From Acidimicrobiia bacterium (lineage in GTDB: Bacteria > Actinomycetota > Acidimicrobiia > Spongiisociales > ZC4RG35), in assembly GCA_028284765.1 (NCBI GenBank), contig JANQRA010000009.1, positions 1 to 56,508 of the forward strand: DNA of 56,508 bases. Direction: 5' to 3'. The position numbers and the translations under genes were made by a program. Under the pieces are notes generated by a model. That model did not search any database, had not been told where the DNA came from, and saw only the letters and a list, made by a program, of their open reading frames with translations. This document shows, piece by piece, positions 39,680 to 49,022 of the stretch. Each line of letters begins with the position of its first letter. The first letter of the stretch is position 1.

Positions 39680-41179
39680 ATGTCCGATAAGCCCAACGTC
39701 CTTGTCATTTGGGGAGACGACATCGGGATCACCAACCTCAGTTGCTACAGCGACGGGTTGATGGGCTACCGGACACCCAACATCGATCGGATCGCCGATG
39801 AAGGTGGTCGGTTCGTCGACTATTACGGCGAGCAGAGTTGCACCGCCGGCCGCGCCGCTTTCATCACCGGACAGAACCCTTACCGAACCGGTCTCACCAA
39901 GGTCGGTTTCCCCGGTGCGGATATCGGTCTCAGGCCGGAGGATCCCACCATCGCCACAGCCATGAAAGAGCATGGCTACGCCACTGGCCAGTTCGGCAAG
40001 AACCATCTAGGCGACCGCGATGAATTCCTGCCCACCATGCACGGATTCGATGAGTTCTTCGGCAATCTCTATCACCTCAACGCCGAAGAAGAGCCGGAGC
40101 ACGAGGACTATCCGAGTGAGGAAGACTTCCCTAACTTCCGGACCCGATACGGCCCACGCGGTGTCATCCGGTCGAAGATGCATGAAGACGGAACCCACGA
40201 GATCGAAGACACCGGACCGTTGACCCGGAAGCGGATGGAGACCTGTGACGAGGAGTTCCGCGACGCCGCCGTCGATTTCATGAAGAGGAAGAGCGCGGGA
40301 GACGAGCCGTTCTTCGTTTGGTTCAACTCGACTCACATGCACTTCCGCACCCACACCAAAGAGGAGAGCAAAGGACAGGCTGGGCGGTGGCAGTCGAACT
40401 ACCACGACACGATGATCGACCACGACAACGTGGTCGGCTCGTTGCTGGACACGCTCGACGAATTGGGGATCGCCGAGAACACGATCGTCATCTACTCCAC
40501 TGACAACGGTCCCCATATGAACACATGGCCCGACGCGGGCATGACACCGTTCCGCAACGAGAAGAACTCCAACTGGGAAGGTGCATACCGGGTGCCGGCC
40601 GTCATTCGCTGGCCGGGGAAAATCGAGCCCGGGACCATTTACAACGACATCGTGTCACATGCCGACTGGTTTGTGACGCTCTTGGCGGCCGTCGGTGATA
40701 GCGATGTCGCCGATCGGCTGAAGCAGGGCACCACTCTCGACGGGAAGCAGTACCGGGTGCACCTCGACGGTCACAATCAACTGGACTACCTCACAGGATC
40801 CAGCGAGAGAGGTGCGCGTCAGCACTTCTTCTACGTCTCCGACGACGGGGATCTCACTGCCATCAGGTATGACAACTGGAAAGTCGTGTTCATGGAACAG
40901 CGGGCGGAAGGGACGCTGAACATCTGGGCGGAGCCGTATACGGAGCTACGCGTTCCAAGAATCTTCAACTTGAAGACAGATCCGTACGAGCGAGCGAATA
41001 TCACTTCGAACACGTACTACGACTGGCTGATCGACCGCGCCTACATTCTGGTGCCGGTACAGCAGTACGTGGCCCAGATGCTGGTGACATTCCGAGAGTT
41101 CCCGCCACGTCAGGAACCGGCGAGCTTCACGATCGACAAAGTCATGGAGAAGCTCCAAGCCGGTCTCGGATCTGACTGA
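39680..41179 (+). CDS. Cys-type sulfatase (arylsulfatase family)
   Basis: A 499-aa alkaline-phosphatase-fold hydrolase with WGDDIG metal ligands, the formylglycine motif SCTAGRAAF (Cys54, Arg58; C-x-A-x-R), TGQFGKNHLGD with Lys and His, and STDNGPHMNTWPD metal ligands near residue 280. Cys54 is converted by the FGE encoded just upstream. There is no signal peptide, so it acts in the cytosol or is exported without a classical signal. A SD-like GAGAAAGG lies upstream of the ATG. It hydrolyses a sulfate ester (substrate unknown). The HAD gene follows within 2 bp. Confidence 0.94.
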   Translation: MSDKPNVLVIWGDDIGITNLSCYSDGLMGYRTPNIDRIADEGGRFVDYYGEQSCTAGRAAFITGQNPYRTGLTKVGFPGADIGLRPEDPTIATAMKEHGYATGQFGKNHLGDRDEFLPTMHGFDEFFGNLYHLNAEEEPEHEDYPSEEDFPNFRTRYGPRGVIRSKMHEDGTHEIEDTGPLTRKRMETCDEEFRDAAVDFMKRKSAGDEPFFVWFNSTHMHFRTHTKEESKGQAGRWQSNYHDTMIDHDNVVGSLLDTLDELGIAENTIVIYSTDNGPHMNTWPDAGMTPFRNEKNSNWEGAYRVPAVIRWPGKIEPGTIYNDIVSHADWFVTLLAAVGDSDVADRLKQGTTLDGKQYRVHLDGHNQLDYLTGSSERGARQHFFYVSDDGDLTAIRYDNWKVVFMEQRAEGTLNIWAEPYTELRVPRIFNLKTDPYERANITSNTYYDWLIDRAYILVPVQQYVAQMLVTFREFPPRQEPASFTIDKVMEKLQAGLGSD

Positions 41180-41180
41180 C

Positions 41181-42080
41181 CTGCTGGGTTCCTGGAAGCC
41201 GGGTCCGACTCGTGACTCGTTGATTGACTTCCTCGATCGGGTAGACGAGATCCCGATCGAGAACAGACTTGCGTGCTTTGACAACGACGGAACTCTCTGG
41301 TGTGAGAAGCCGTCTTACATCCAGTTCGATTTCTTCGTCGACGCGATGAAGCAGGCGATTGTGCTGAACCCCGAACTGGCTTCCAAGCCTGAGTTCGCAG
41401 CTCTCATCAACGACGACAAACAAGCCCAAGGTGAGTTGGGTCTGGCACGAATAGCTGGCGCACTCGCTGGACTGTTTGCCGGGATGAGCACCGAGGAATT
41501 CAGCGCTCGCACACGTGAATTCATGGAGCAAACCATCCACAGTGGCTCCGGTCGTCCGATGATGTCGATGGTCTATCAACCAATGCTTGAGCTGCTCGAT
41601 GCTCTCCGAAGTCGCGGATTCACGATCGCCATCGCCACCGGTGGGGGAACCGAATTCGTTCGAGCCATCAGTCGACAGCTCTATGACGTGCCACCGGAGT
41701 TGGTTGTGGGGACTCTGATTGGGTACGAGTACTCGCGTGATGCCAATGGTGTCCCGCAGCTTGCCCGGACCACAGACCTTGGGTCGAGTGCCAATGAAGG
41801 ACCAAACAAGGTCGGTCACATCCAGGAGCACCTAGGTCGCCGTCCAGTGTTTGCCGGGGGCAATTCGAGTGGTGATCGGGAGATGCTCGAGTGGGCGGCG
41901 GGTGGGCCTGGTCCCGGAATGGCACTACTCGTCAACCACGATGACGCCGAGCGGGAGTACGCCTACGAGAGTCTTGGTGCGACCACAAGCAACGAGGAAC
42001 CGATCACGGACGTAGGCCGCAGGCTGGGTTGGACTGTTGTCAGTATGAAAGACGACTGGACTCAGGTCTTCCCGAGCTAG
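41181..42080 (+). CDS. HAD-family phosphoserine-phosphatase-like hydrolase
   Basis: The HAD motif I is FDNDGTLW, motif II ATGGGTEF and motif III GPNKVGHIQ...GGNSSGDREML, all present. Family members of this type have an N-terminal SW-x-x-G-x-(T)R stretch before the DNDGTLW motif; GSWKPGPTRDSLIDFLDRV is visible from 41187 onward, upstream of the first ATG/GTG/TTG codon (TTG at 41220). No in-frame ATG/GTG/TTG covers it, so a CTG start at 41181 or 41184, adjacent to the sulfatase TGA, may be used, or translation starts by coupling. Substrate unknown; it follows the sulfatase gene closely, suggesting co-expression. Stop shares CTAG with the convergent YCII gene. Confidence 0.8.
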   Translation: MLGSWKPGPTRDSLIDFLDRVDEIPIENRLACFDNDGTLWCEKPSYIQFDFFVDAMKQAIVLNPELASKPEFAALINDDKQAQGELGLARIAGALAGLFAGMSTEEFSARTREFMEQTIHSGSGRPMMSMVYQPMLELLDALRSRGFTIAIATGGGTEFVRAISRQLYDVPPELVVGTLIGYEYSRDANGVPQLARTTDLGSSANEGPNKVGHIQEHLGRRPVFAGGNSSGDREMLEWAAGGPGPGMALLVNHDDAEREYAYESLGATTSNEEPITDVGRRLGWTVVSMKDDWTQVFPS

Positions 42081-42385
42081 AGCATCTCCAGGATCTCGAT
42101 CGAACCATCGGCGTCGAAGATCGGACACCCGTCGACGAGAGTCACCGCGTGGTCGTAGTTATCAGCCTCGATCATGGTGTAGCCGGTGACCGGGTTGACC
42201 CCGCCGCCTTCTGTTACTGATCCGTCCGCATGAACAGTCTTAGAGGAGTTGGCAGGCGCTCCAGGGTCTTGGAGAGCAGGACCGAGCCCCTCCATCCAAC
42301 TCGCCCACTTGGCGACCAGCCCTTGAGCCTCTTCGGGACTTCTTGGCGAGGCGCCACCATGGAATGCCAGCACGTACTTAGTCAT
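42077..42385 (-). CDS. YCII-related domain protein
   Basis: The 102-aa protein begins KYVLAFHGG and contains the YCII/DGPF-type pattern (WASWMEGLGPALQDPGAP, GYTMIEADNYDHAV, DGSIEILEM). Such small dimeric ferredoxin-like proteins are often found with ECF sigma factors, but none is in the window. Function unknown. It lies just downstream of, and on the same strand as, the tricorn-like gene, with 1 bp between, and so is probably cotranscribed with it. Confidence 0.88.
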   Translation of the reverse strand: MTKYVLAFHGGASPRSPEEAQGLVAKWASWMEGLGPALQDPGAPANSSKTVHADGSVTEGGGVNPVTGYTMIEADNYDHAVTLVDGCPIFDADGSIEILEML

Positions 42386-42386
42386 T

Positions 42387-45300
42387 TCAGCTCACTTTCG
42401 GGTCAGGCAGGGGCGGTGGAGCTGCCGCAGGCTCATCTTCGAGCCTCGACAGGGACTCGGCTATTGCACGGTCGAGCTGCGGGTCTGCATCCGAGAAGAA
42501 GTCGGCAGGAGTGTGGATGACCTCGATATCGGGATCAACACCGTGGTTCTCGACCCCCCAGTCCTTTCCTTCGAACCAGGACGCGTATCTCGGTTGTGTC
42601 ACGACGGTTCCATCGACGAGGTCGAAACGTCCGTCGATTCCGACAACGCCACCCCAGGTTCGGACGCCGATCACCGGTCCCACGCCGACGGCCTGACTGG
42701 CGGCGTTGATGATGTCCCCGTCGGAACCCGAGTTCTCGTTGGCCACCAAGACGACCGGTCCTCTGGGCGCGGCATTGGGATAGGTGGATCGGTTCTCCGC
42801 ATGGCGTCCAATCGTCCAACCAATTACCCGTTTGGCGATGCGTTGCAGAACGAGCTGACTGGTGTGTCCACCACGGTTGAACCGCACGTCGACTATCAGT
42901 CCCTCTTTCAGAGTCGCATGACGCAGGTCGCGATGGAGTTGGGCCCAGCCGACGCTCATCATGTCGGGCACGTGCACATACCCGAGTCGGCCTTCTGAGT
43001 GCTCATCGACGTACTCGCGGCGAGACCGGACCCATCCTTGATATCGGAGTGTCTCCTCGTCGTCGACGGGGACCACAGCTACACGCCTGGAGCTGTCGCC
43101 TCGCTGCAGCGTGAGCTCGACCGGTTTGTTGGCAGCACCGATCAAATGTCTAGCGGGACCGAAGTCGCTATCGACCTGCACCCCGTCGACTTCGGTGATG
43201 AGGTCTCCTTCTCGTGCGTCGACGCCCGCGGCGCGCAGAGGAGAGCGCGCGGCAGGGTCACTCGACTCTCCCGGAAGGATGCGGTCGATGTGCCATCCAC
43301 CGTCGGTCGGGGATAGGTCAGCGCCTAAGAGCCCGAGTTTTCTCTTCTGATCTCCGGGCGGGGTCGTGGGCATCACATATGCGTGAGAGGTGTTTAGTTC
43401 GCCAACGGTCTCCCAGAGGACGTCGACCAGATCGTCGTGGGTAGCGATGGTATCGACGACTGGTCGCCACCTTTCAACAACGGCGTCCCAATCGACACCG
43501 TCCATGTCCTCCCTCCAGAAATGGTCGCGCATCAGGCGAGTGGTCTCATCGAACATCTGAGCCCATTCCAGGGCGGGGTCGATCTCGAATCGGAGACGAC
43601 TCAGGTCGATAGGCACTCTTCCCGGGTCTTTCTCTTCAGCTTTGCGGTCTGCCGGATGGACGAACATCGACTGCTTGTGCCTCACGACCAACTGCTTTCC
43701 GTCGCCAGACACCGAGTAGTCGGTGACGGCGTCGACGATCGTCTCGGACGAACGTTTCTTCCACGACCAGAGTTGGAGAGTGTTGGGTGGCGGCTCACCT
43801 GTGACCCCTGCTCGCTTGGACCCCAGCTGGCCGTCTTCACGGTTGACCTGAATCCAAAGAACTCCTGCTTCGGTCGTCTCCAGACGGCGATACGTACCGG
43901 ACGGGACCGGGAAGGGGATCGCACGATCTTCGGCTCCGTCGACGTCGAACTCGGGATCTTCCGATTCTGCTTCGTCTGCAGAATCGTCATCCCCGTTGGC
44001 CGGTTTCTCAGCACTGATTCGCCATCCATCTGCAGTGGGCCCGAAGGGTGGTGGCTGCTCTGCGGACAGTGGGATCAGCCAAGGTCTGGTGGTGTCGGAG
44101 AAGGAAAGCCCGAACTCGTGACGGTCGTACTCGGGGTCGAAAGTCCGATCCGACAGAAACACGATATGGGCGCCGTCACGCGTGAATCGTGCGCTGTGGT
44201 CGTGGTACGTGCCGGTTGTGACCGCAGCCGGTTCTTCTCCCGCCTCGGTGTCATAGGCCATGAGCTGGTGGATACCGAACCGGCTTTGTGCGGGTTGCGA
44301 CCACATCAGATATCGCCCTTGCGGTGAGAACGTCGGAGCGACCGGTTCACCGTTTCGAGATTGTCCAACCTCCTTCACTTCTCCGGACTCGATGTCGATG
44401 ATCGAAACGCGTCCGTCGTGGGAAATGGCGCAGAGTCTCGAACCTTCCGGGTCGGACACGAGGTGGAGGATCCTTCCCAGCTCTCCTGTGAGGATCCCCC
44501 GAGTCTCCTCTTCTCCTGCGAGATGGTGGATCTCAATCGAGTCTTCGCCCTGTGAGTCCGTCACAAGGGCGCAGAAGCCTGTCTGGCCGAGAAGCACTGG
44601 TTGGCGAACACGTACTGAGGATTCGGCGACAAGGGCCCGGGCCGGTCCCTCGCGATGGGTCAGCCAGTAGGCGTTGCCTCGCCATGCCACGAGGCTGGCA
44701 TCACCACCGTGGTCCGGTACCGGGCGGCCCAGCCGCTTGGAAGGGGCTGCCAGTCGAGTTTCCGGTGCCGAACCAGGAAGCGTGATCTCGACCCGCCGAG
44801 GCTCGGAAGCGAGAGAGTCGAGTAGGTAGATGTTGCCCTTGCTGTGCCAGACGACACGCTTGCCGTCGGTAGAGGCGTCGCGCACGTACCCCTGGTCCGG
44901 ACCCTGATCGGTGACCTTCCTCGGCTCTCCGTCGACATCGTCGAGGGCCCACAGGTTGGCTTGCTTGTCGGCCAACTCGCGCGGGCCGGGTAGCTCTGCC
45001 TCTCGGTCCGAAACGAAGATCAGGGTTCGGTTGATCCACATGGGGTCGACGAGAGAGGCGGTGTCTTCGGCAAGGAGTTGGCGCCACTCGTCGTTCTCTT
45101 TCATCCACAGCTTGGGTGCAGTGCCTCCTCGATAGCGTTTCCATTGGGCTGGTGGTCTCGATCCTGGCGTGCCGACTACGACCCGCCCATCGTGGGCGAT
45201 GGCCACACCCCAAGTCGGGCCGTATTCGAGGCGCTCGACGGAGCCATCCAGCCCGACTGCCTTGGCGACGGTGTGTCTGAGATTGTCTTCGCCCGCGTGG

Positions 45301-45611
45301 GTCGCAGCGAGGATTCGGCCGTCGTCCGTCCAGCCGAGGACGAGGGTGTTCTTGGCGCCCCAATAGGTGAGCCGCTTGGGAGATGCGTTCCCGTCAACTG
45401 GAACGACGTAGACCTCCGGATGACCGTCTTTGAAAGATATGAAGGCGATGTGCTGCCCGTCGGGAGAGAACCTCGGAGTCCGCACCGGCTGAGAGTCGTC
45501 AGTAAGGCGCCAAGCTCGACCTCCTTGGGTTGAGGCGAGCCAGATGTCATCGGCACCGGTGAACGTGATCAGGTCGTCATGAATGTGTGGGTATCTGTGA
45601 TAGGAGGGCAC
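42387..45611 (-). CDS. Tricorn-like S41 peptidase
   Basis: A 1074-aa tricorn homologue: an N-terminal six-bladed propeller (about 1-310), a second propeller (about 315-660) with an acidic insert (ADEAESEDPEFD), then the C1 domain, a PDZ domain (GLLGADLSPTDGGWHIDRIL) and the C-terminal S41 catalytic domain with VDVRFNRGGHTSQL and ENSGSDGDIINAA containing the nucleophile Ser. In archaea and actinobacteria tricorn degrades peptides downstream of the proteasome. GTG at 45611 follows TAACGT by 6 nt (leaderless). The YCII-type gene follows. Confidence 0.93.
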   Translation of the reverse strand: MPSYHRYPHIHDDLITFTGADDIWLASTQGGRAWRLTDDSQPVRTPRFSPDGQHIAFISFKDGHPEVYVVPVDGNASPKRLTYWGAKNTLVLGWTDDGRILAATHAGEDNLRHTVAKAVGLDGSVERLEYGPTWGVAIAHDGRVVVGTPGSRPPAQWKRYRGGTAPKLWMKENDEWRQLLAEDTASLVDPMWINRTLIFVSDREAELPGPRELADKQANLWALDDVDGEPRKVTDQGPDQGYVRDASTDGKRVVWHSKGNIYLLDSLASEPRRVEITLPGSAPETRLAAPSKRLGRPVPDHGGDASLVAWRGNAYWLTHREGPARALVAESSVRVRQPVLLGQTGFCALVTDSQGEDSIEIHHLAGEEETRGILTGELGRILHLVSDPEGSRLCAISHDGRVSIIDIESGEVKEVGQSRNGEPVAPTFSPQGRYLMWSQPAQSRFGIHQLMAYDTEAGEEPAAVTTGTYHDHSARFTRDGAHIVFLSDRTFDPEYDRHEFGLSFSDTTRPWLIPLSAEQPPPFGPTADGWRISAEKPANGDDDSADEAESEDPEFDVDGAEDRAIPFPVPSGTYRRLETTEAGVLWIQVNREDGQLGSKRAGVTGEPPPNTLQLWSWKKRSSETIVDAVTDYSVSGDGKQLVVRHKQSMFVHPADRKAEEKDPGRVPIDLSRLRFEIDPALEWAQMFDETTRLMRDHFWREDMDGVDWDAVVERWRPVVDTIATHDDLVDVLWETVGELNTSHAYVMPTTPPGDQKRKLGLLGADLSPTDGGWHIDRILPGESSDPAARSPLRAAGVDAREGDLITEVDGVQVDSDFGPARHLIGAANKPVELTLQRGDSSRRVAVVPVDDEETLRYQGWVRSRREYVDEHSEGRLGYVHVPDMMSVGWAQLHRDLRHATLKEGLIVDVRFNRGGHTSQLVLQRIAKRVIGWTIGRHAENRSTYPNAAPRGPVVLVANENSGSDGDIINAASQAVGVGPVIGVRTWGGVVGIDGRFDLVDGTVVTQPRYASWFEGKDWGVENHGVDPDIEVIHTPADFFSDADPQLDRAIAESLSRLEDEPAAAPPPLPDPKVS

Positions 45612-45642
45612 GCCGCCACGTTACCGAGCCGGAGTGACAGGG

Positions 45643-46005
45643 CTATTGGTCCGTGCTCTTGTCGATGACACAGAATCGATTGCCTTCCGGGTCCGCCAAG
45701 ATCACGTAGTCGGCGTCGGAAGGGCGATTCTCCCAATGAACCCGGGTGGCACCCAGGCCGACGAGACGGTCGACCTCGACGCCTTGATTATCGGAATAGA
45801 GATCGAGGTGGATCCGCGGTGGAACCTGGGCCTCTGACGGAACTGCGTCCAGTGACACGTTGGGCCCAACACCGTCGGAGGGGTAGAGCAGGGCGAAGTC
45901 ATCGCTGTCGTCGATTCTGCGTTCGTAGCCGAGCGCAGCTTGCCAGAAGGCTGCTTGTCGCTCGAGATCGTCGACCCGGATGACGATGGAACCCACTCGG
46001 AGCAT
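45643..46005 (-). CDS. Glyoxalase/VOC-superfamily protein
   Basis: The 120-aa protein has the VOC beta-alpha-beta-beta-beta layout: SIVIRVDDLERQAAFWQAALGYE at the N-terminus and DYVILADPEGNRFCVID at the C-terminus. One metal ligand candidate is Glu/His in RIHLDLYSDN; the typical N-terminal His is replaced by V/R. It probably binds a small molecule; enzymatic function unknown. ATG is preceded by TAGGCT 6 nt upstream (leaderless), and it lies just upstream of the tricorn gene on the same strand. Confidence 0.85.
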   Translation of the reverse strand: MLRVGSIVIRVDDLERQAAFWQAALGYERRIDDSDDFALLYPSDGVGPNVSLDAVPSEAQVPPRIHLDLYSDNQGVEVDRLVGLGATRVHWENRPSDADYVILADPEGNRFCVIDKSTDQ

Positions 46006-46088
46006 TCAGCAAGCCTACGTGGGCGATCTGGATCCCAGGCTCCTCGGCGGGTGACCCTCACGTTGGCGCAGGGCTACCGTCCTCAGCG

Positions 46089-46919
46089 ATGAGCGACACG
46101 ATCGATTCACTTCCCGATTTTGTGATCGCTGGCGCCATGCGATCGGGAACCACGTCTCTCACCAGGTATTTGGGGGCCCATCCGGACATCTTCATCGCTC
46201 CCAAAGAGCTGGGTTTCTTCACTGAGCACTACGACAAGGGAACTAGCTGGTATCGACAGTTCTTCATCGCTGCCGAGCCTGGCAGTCTGCTTGGCGATTC
46301 GACTGCGGACTACCTGGCCAGGGGTGATGCGATGGAACGGCTCAAAGCCACGATTCCTGACGCCCGGGTCATAGTTGTGCTTCGCGACCCGGTCGAGCGA
46401 GCCTGGTCCCACTATTGGCTGCAGCGAGAGCGGGCAAAGGACGACCGGTCGTTCGAAGAGGCGATCGATTTCGAAATCGACGCTGTCAATGCCGAGGGAC
46501 CAACTGCGGACGGGGTCTTCTACGTGTTCCACAGTCTCTACGACACGCAACTCGAGAAGGCGCTGGATCTGTTTCCCCGCGAGCAGCTCTCAGTGACGAT
46601 CTTCGAGCGGATGGTGGACGACCCGGCTGATACATATACCTCCGTCTGCCGGTGGCTGGGGCTTGACGTCTCCGAGGTCCCCGAAGTCGTGGGCCGTCAG
46701 ATCAATCCGTATGTCACGTTCCGCTCGCTTCGGGTCCGTTCGTTGTCCTTACGGCTCCCAACACTGATGCAGAAGGCGGTTGGCAGGCTGAATACTCGTC
46801 GCAAGGTGACTTACCCCACCATGCCCGAGGCCACAGAGGAGAAGCTGCGCGATTTCTTCGCACCGCGAATCGAACGTGTCGAGTTCCTGCTCGATCAGGA
46901 GATACCGGAGTGGCAGTGA
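46089..46919 (+). CDS. PAPS-dependent sulfotransferase
   Basis: The 276-aa protein has the PAPS 5'-phosphosulfate loop IAGAMRSGTTSLTRYL (about residues 15-30) and the 3'-phosphate segment VIVVLRDPVERAWSHYW (about residues 96-112). A C-terminal YVTFRSLRVRS stretch follows. It transfers sulfate from PAPS to a hydroxyl of a sugar, lipid or secondary metabolite. TACCGT lies 8 nt before the ATG. Its neighbours are two glycosyltransferases, a polysaccharide deacetylase and the NRPS genes, so its product may be a sulfated glycoconjugate or peptide; this is inference. Confidence 0.9.
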   Translation: MSDTIDSLPDFVIAGAMRSGTTSLTRYLGAHPDIFIAPKELGFFTEHYDKGTSWYRQFFIAAEPGSLLGDSTADYLARGDAMERLKATIPDARVIVVLRDPVERAWSHYWLQRERAKDDRSFEEAIDFEIDAVNAEGPTADGVFYVFHSLYDTQLEKALDLFPREQLSVTIFERMVDDPADTYTSVCRWLGLDVSEVPEVVGRQINPYVTFRSLRVRSLSLRLPTLMQKAVGRLNTRRKVTYPTMPEATEEKLRDFFAPRIERVEFLLDQEIPEWQ

Positions 46920-46923
46920 ACCG

Positions 46924-48066
46924 TCAGCCAACGACTGTGTCGTACAGATCCCTCGTTCGCTGAGCGACCGCTTCGATGGTGTAGTTCTCAAGAAAACGCT
47001 TGCGGCCAGAATCGGCAAGAAGACGAGCTTCGGCTTGGTTCTCGATCAGCCCGACGATTCCACGAGCCATGTCTTCGACGGACTCGAGAGGCGACAACAC
47101 GACTACCGAGGGGTCTTCGCCCGCGATCTCGACAACCGATGGGATGTCGCTCGCCACGGTTGGAGCTTCGAGAGCCAGAGCTTCGATCAAGACTCCCGGT
47201 GAACCTTCGGCCCGGGAGGGGAGGACGAAGACATCGGTCGCTGTCATGAGGTCGGGGACGTCGGGTCGGTACCCCATGAACCTCACGTTGGCTTCGACTC
47301 CACCTTCTTTCGCCAAGCGATGGAGTTCGGGTGTGGCAGGCCCGTCCCGCCCCGCGATCAGTAGGACTGCGTCCGGCGTCGATTCGAGGACGTAGGGAAA
47401 GGCCCTCAGCAGGATGTCGAGGCCCTTCATATGGAAGTGTCTTGCAGCGGCCAGGACGAGTGGCCTGCCTGTCTCGACAGCAAATGACTGGCGGGCCCGG
47501 GCGGCCCGTTCCGGTGACCTCACTCCGAGAGTCTCGGGGTCTCGGCCGCGCGGGACGACGACCATCCGGTGTTTTGGAATCCTCAGACGTTCCTTCATCA
47601 ACTCACCGGTACTGGTCGAAACGGCGTGGAAGGTGTCGACGAGGCGTGCAGTGGCGATGTCTGCGAGTTGGGCGCCCCGCACCTTCCAGCGGCGGTATTC
47701 GGGGTTGTCGATGTGCTCGGGACCGTACATCTCGCTCACGAGGCTCGACACGACAGGCAGTCCGACCGATTTGGCGGCAACTCTACCTGCGAAGTCGGCT
47801 TCGAAGAGAGTTGTGTGCACCAAGTCGGGCTCGATGGCCTTCATCAGCTGTCTCAGGCGGATGACGTTTCCGGGCCGGCCGCCGGCACCGCCTGCATAGT
47901 GGAGGACAGTTCCGGACTCTTCGAGGGGCGAAGCGAGGGTCGTGTCCGGCTTCAGATAAGCAACGTGAAGGTCCACCCCCGTGGACCGCAAGTGCGGGCT
48001 CACGGTGGCCAGCGAGCGCTCGGCTCCTCCTACCGCAAGGCTGTCGATGACCGCCAGAACTCTCAT
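46924..48066 (-). CDS. GT4-family glycosyltransferase
   Basis: A 380-aa GT-B enzyme: N-terminal LAVIDSLAVGGAERSL (acceptor-side Gly-rich loop), ARHFHMKGLDILLRAF and EGSPGVLIEALALEAP (the EX7E motif). It transfers a sugar from a nucleotide donor in an inverting or retaining (GT4 retaining) manner; acceptor unknown. It overlaps the 3' end of the deacetylase gene by 4 nt, forming an operon. Convergent with the sulfotransferase (4-bp gap). Confidence 0.92.
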   Translation of the reverse strand: MRVLAVIDSLAVGGAERSLATVSPHLRSTGVDLHVAYLKPDTTLASPLEESGTVLHYAGGAGGRPGNVIRLRQLMKAIEPDLVHTTLFEADFAGRVAAKSVGLPVVSSLVSEMYGPEHIDNPEYRRWKVRGAQLADIATARLVDTFHAVSTSTGELMKERLRIPKHRMVVVPRGRDPETLGVRSPERAARARQSFAVETGRPLVLAAARHFHMKGLDILLRAFPYVLESTPDAVLLIAGRDGPATPELHRLAKEGGVEANVRFMGYRPDVPDLMTATDVFVLPSRAEGSPGVLIEALALEAPTVASDIPSVVEIAGEDPSVVVLSPLESVEDMARGIVGLIENQAEARLLADSGRKRFLENYTIEAVAQRTRDLYDTVVG

Positions 48067-49022
48067 GGGCCCTGCAGGCGATCCGCGACCTGTCCCATGG
48101 TCAGATTCTCAGCCAGGCCGGAATCGACCGCCTCGTTCATGTCGGCAAATAGTGCATCCATGGCGCTCAAACCCCGGGTGAGGTTCTCAGCCAGATTGTG
48201 AGTGTGGAACCAAAGATGGAACAGGGAGCCGGTCTGTACTGCGCCAAGAAGGCGTCTCTGCATCAGCCTGGTCCACAGTGATGTGCCCAGACGTCTGGCT
48301 GTCACTGAATCGGGATCGAACAAGTAGGTCTGTGGGACGTTCACAAGGCCGCCTTCGACCCGCGCATGTTGTGGTGGGTGTCTGCTCGGGATGAGTATCC
48401 GAACGGCAGAATCGACCGCCCCGCCCACCCGTCCACGCTGCTGTCGTGGTGTGAGCGGTGCGCCTCGGTATGCGGCGAATCCCTTCCTCTCCAGCACGTC
48501 AACGTGGCCGATGGAGTTCCGGGGGTACACATACGAACGCAGTTGCAAACCCGCTGAGTCGGCGACCTGGATACAGGCGTCGAGGTCGCTCTCGAAGGCC
48601 GCCTCGTCGCAGTCGGGGTCACCGGCGATGATGTGACCGAACGAGTGCGAACCGATCTCTTGCTCGACTCCACAAGACCGGATCATGTCGACGAGGTCAG
48701 GGCCATACCAGGTGGGGTCGCTGGTCAAAGACGAAGCCGGGTCGAGGTCGTACCAGTCAGCATCGTGCCAGCGGTAATCCGGTCGTCGGATGTCGGGATG
48801 TTTGCGACCGTCCACAGCCGCGCACGACCGGAGGAATAGATGGCCGACGATGGCCCATGTCGAGGAGATCCGGTGCTTCTCCATCAAGTCCAAGACCCCA
48901 CGGACGATCTCGCGTTCCTTCTCATATTGTCTTGTTCGGTGCGGACGCCCGTGGTGGACTGATCCCCATGACATTTCCAAGTCGATCGAGATCACGAACG
49001 TCGCAGTTGCCGTCTTTTCCAC
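48063..49022 (-). CDS. Polysaccharide deacetylase family protein (NodB-like)
   Basis: A 319-aa protein with FVISIDLEMSWG (metal Asp), the zinc-binding HSFGH (His pair) in EIGSHSFGHIIAG, SYVYPRNSIGHVDVL and the C-terminal LWFHTHNLAE. It removes N- or O-acetyl groups from a polysaccharide or glycan. The GTG start at 49022 is preceded by TAGCCT 9 nt upstream. It overlaps the GT4 gene, so the pair acts in the same glycan pathway. No signal peptide is seen, suggesting a cytosolic substrate. Confidence 0.88.
   Translation of the reverse strand: MEKTATATFVISIDLEMSWGSVHHGRPHRTRQYEKEREIVRGVLDLMEKHRISSTWAIVGHLFLRSCAAVDGRKHPDIRRPDYRWHDADWYDLDPASSLTSDPTWYGPDLVDMIRSCGVEQEIGSHSFGHIIAGDPDCDEAAFESDLDACIQVADSAGLQLRSYVYPRNSIGHVDVLERKGFAAYRGAPLTPRQQRGRVGGAVDSAVRILIPSRHPPQHARVEGGLVNVPQTYLFDPDSVTARRLGTSLWTRLMQRRLLGAVQTGSLFHLWFHTHNLAENLTRGLSAMDALFADMNEAVDSGLAENLTMGQVADRLQGP

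Noticed and set aside
43437-44327. 296-codon plus-strand frame inside the tricorn-like gene
   Set aside because: Antisense shadow of a long, motif-rich protease gene; no domain and no start signal.
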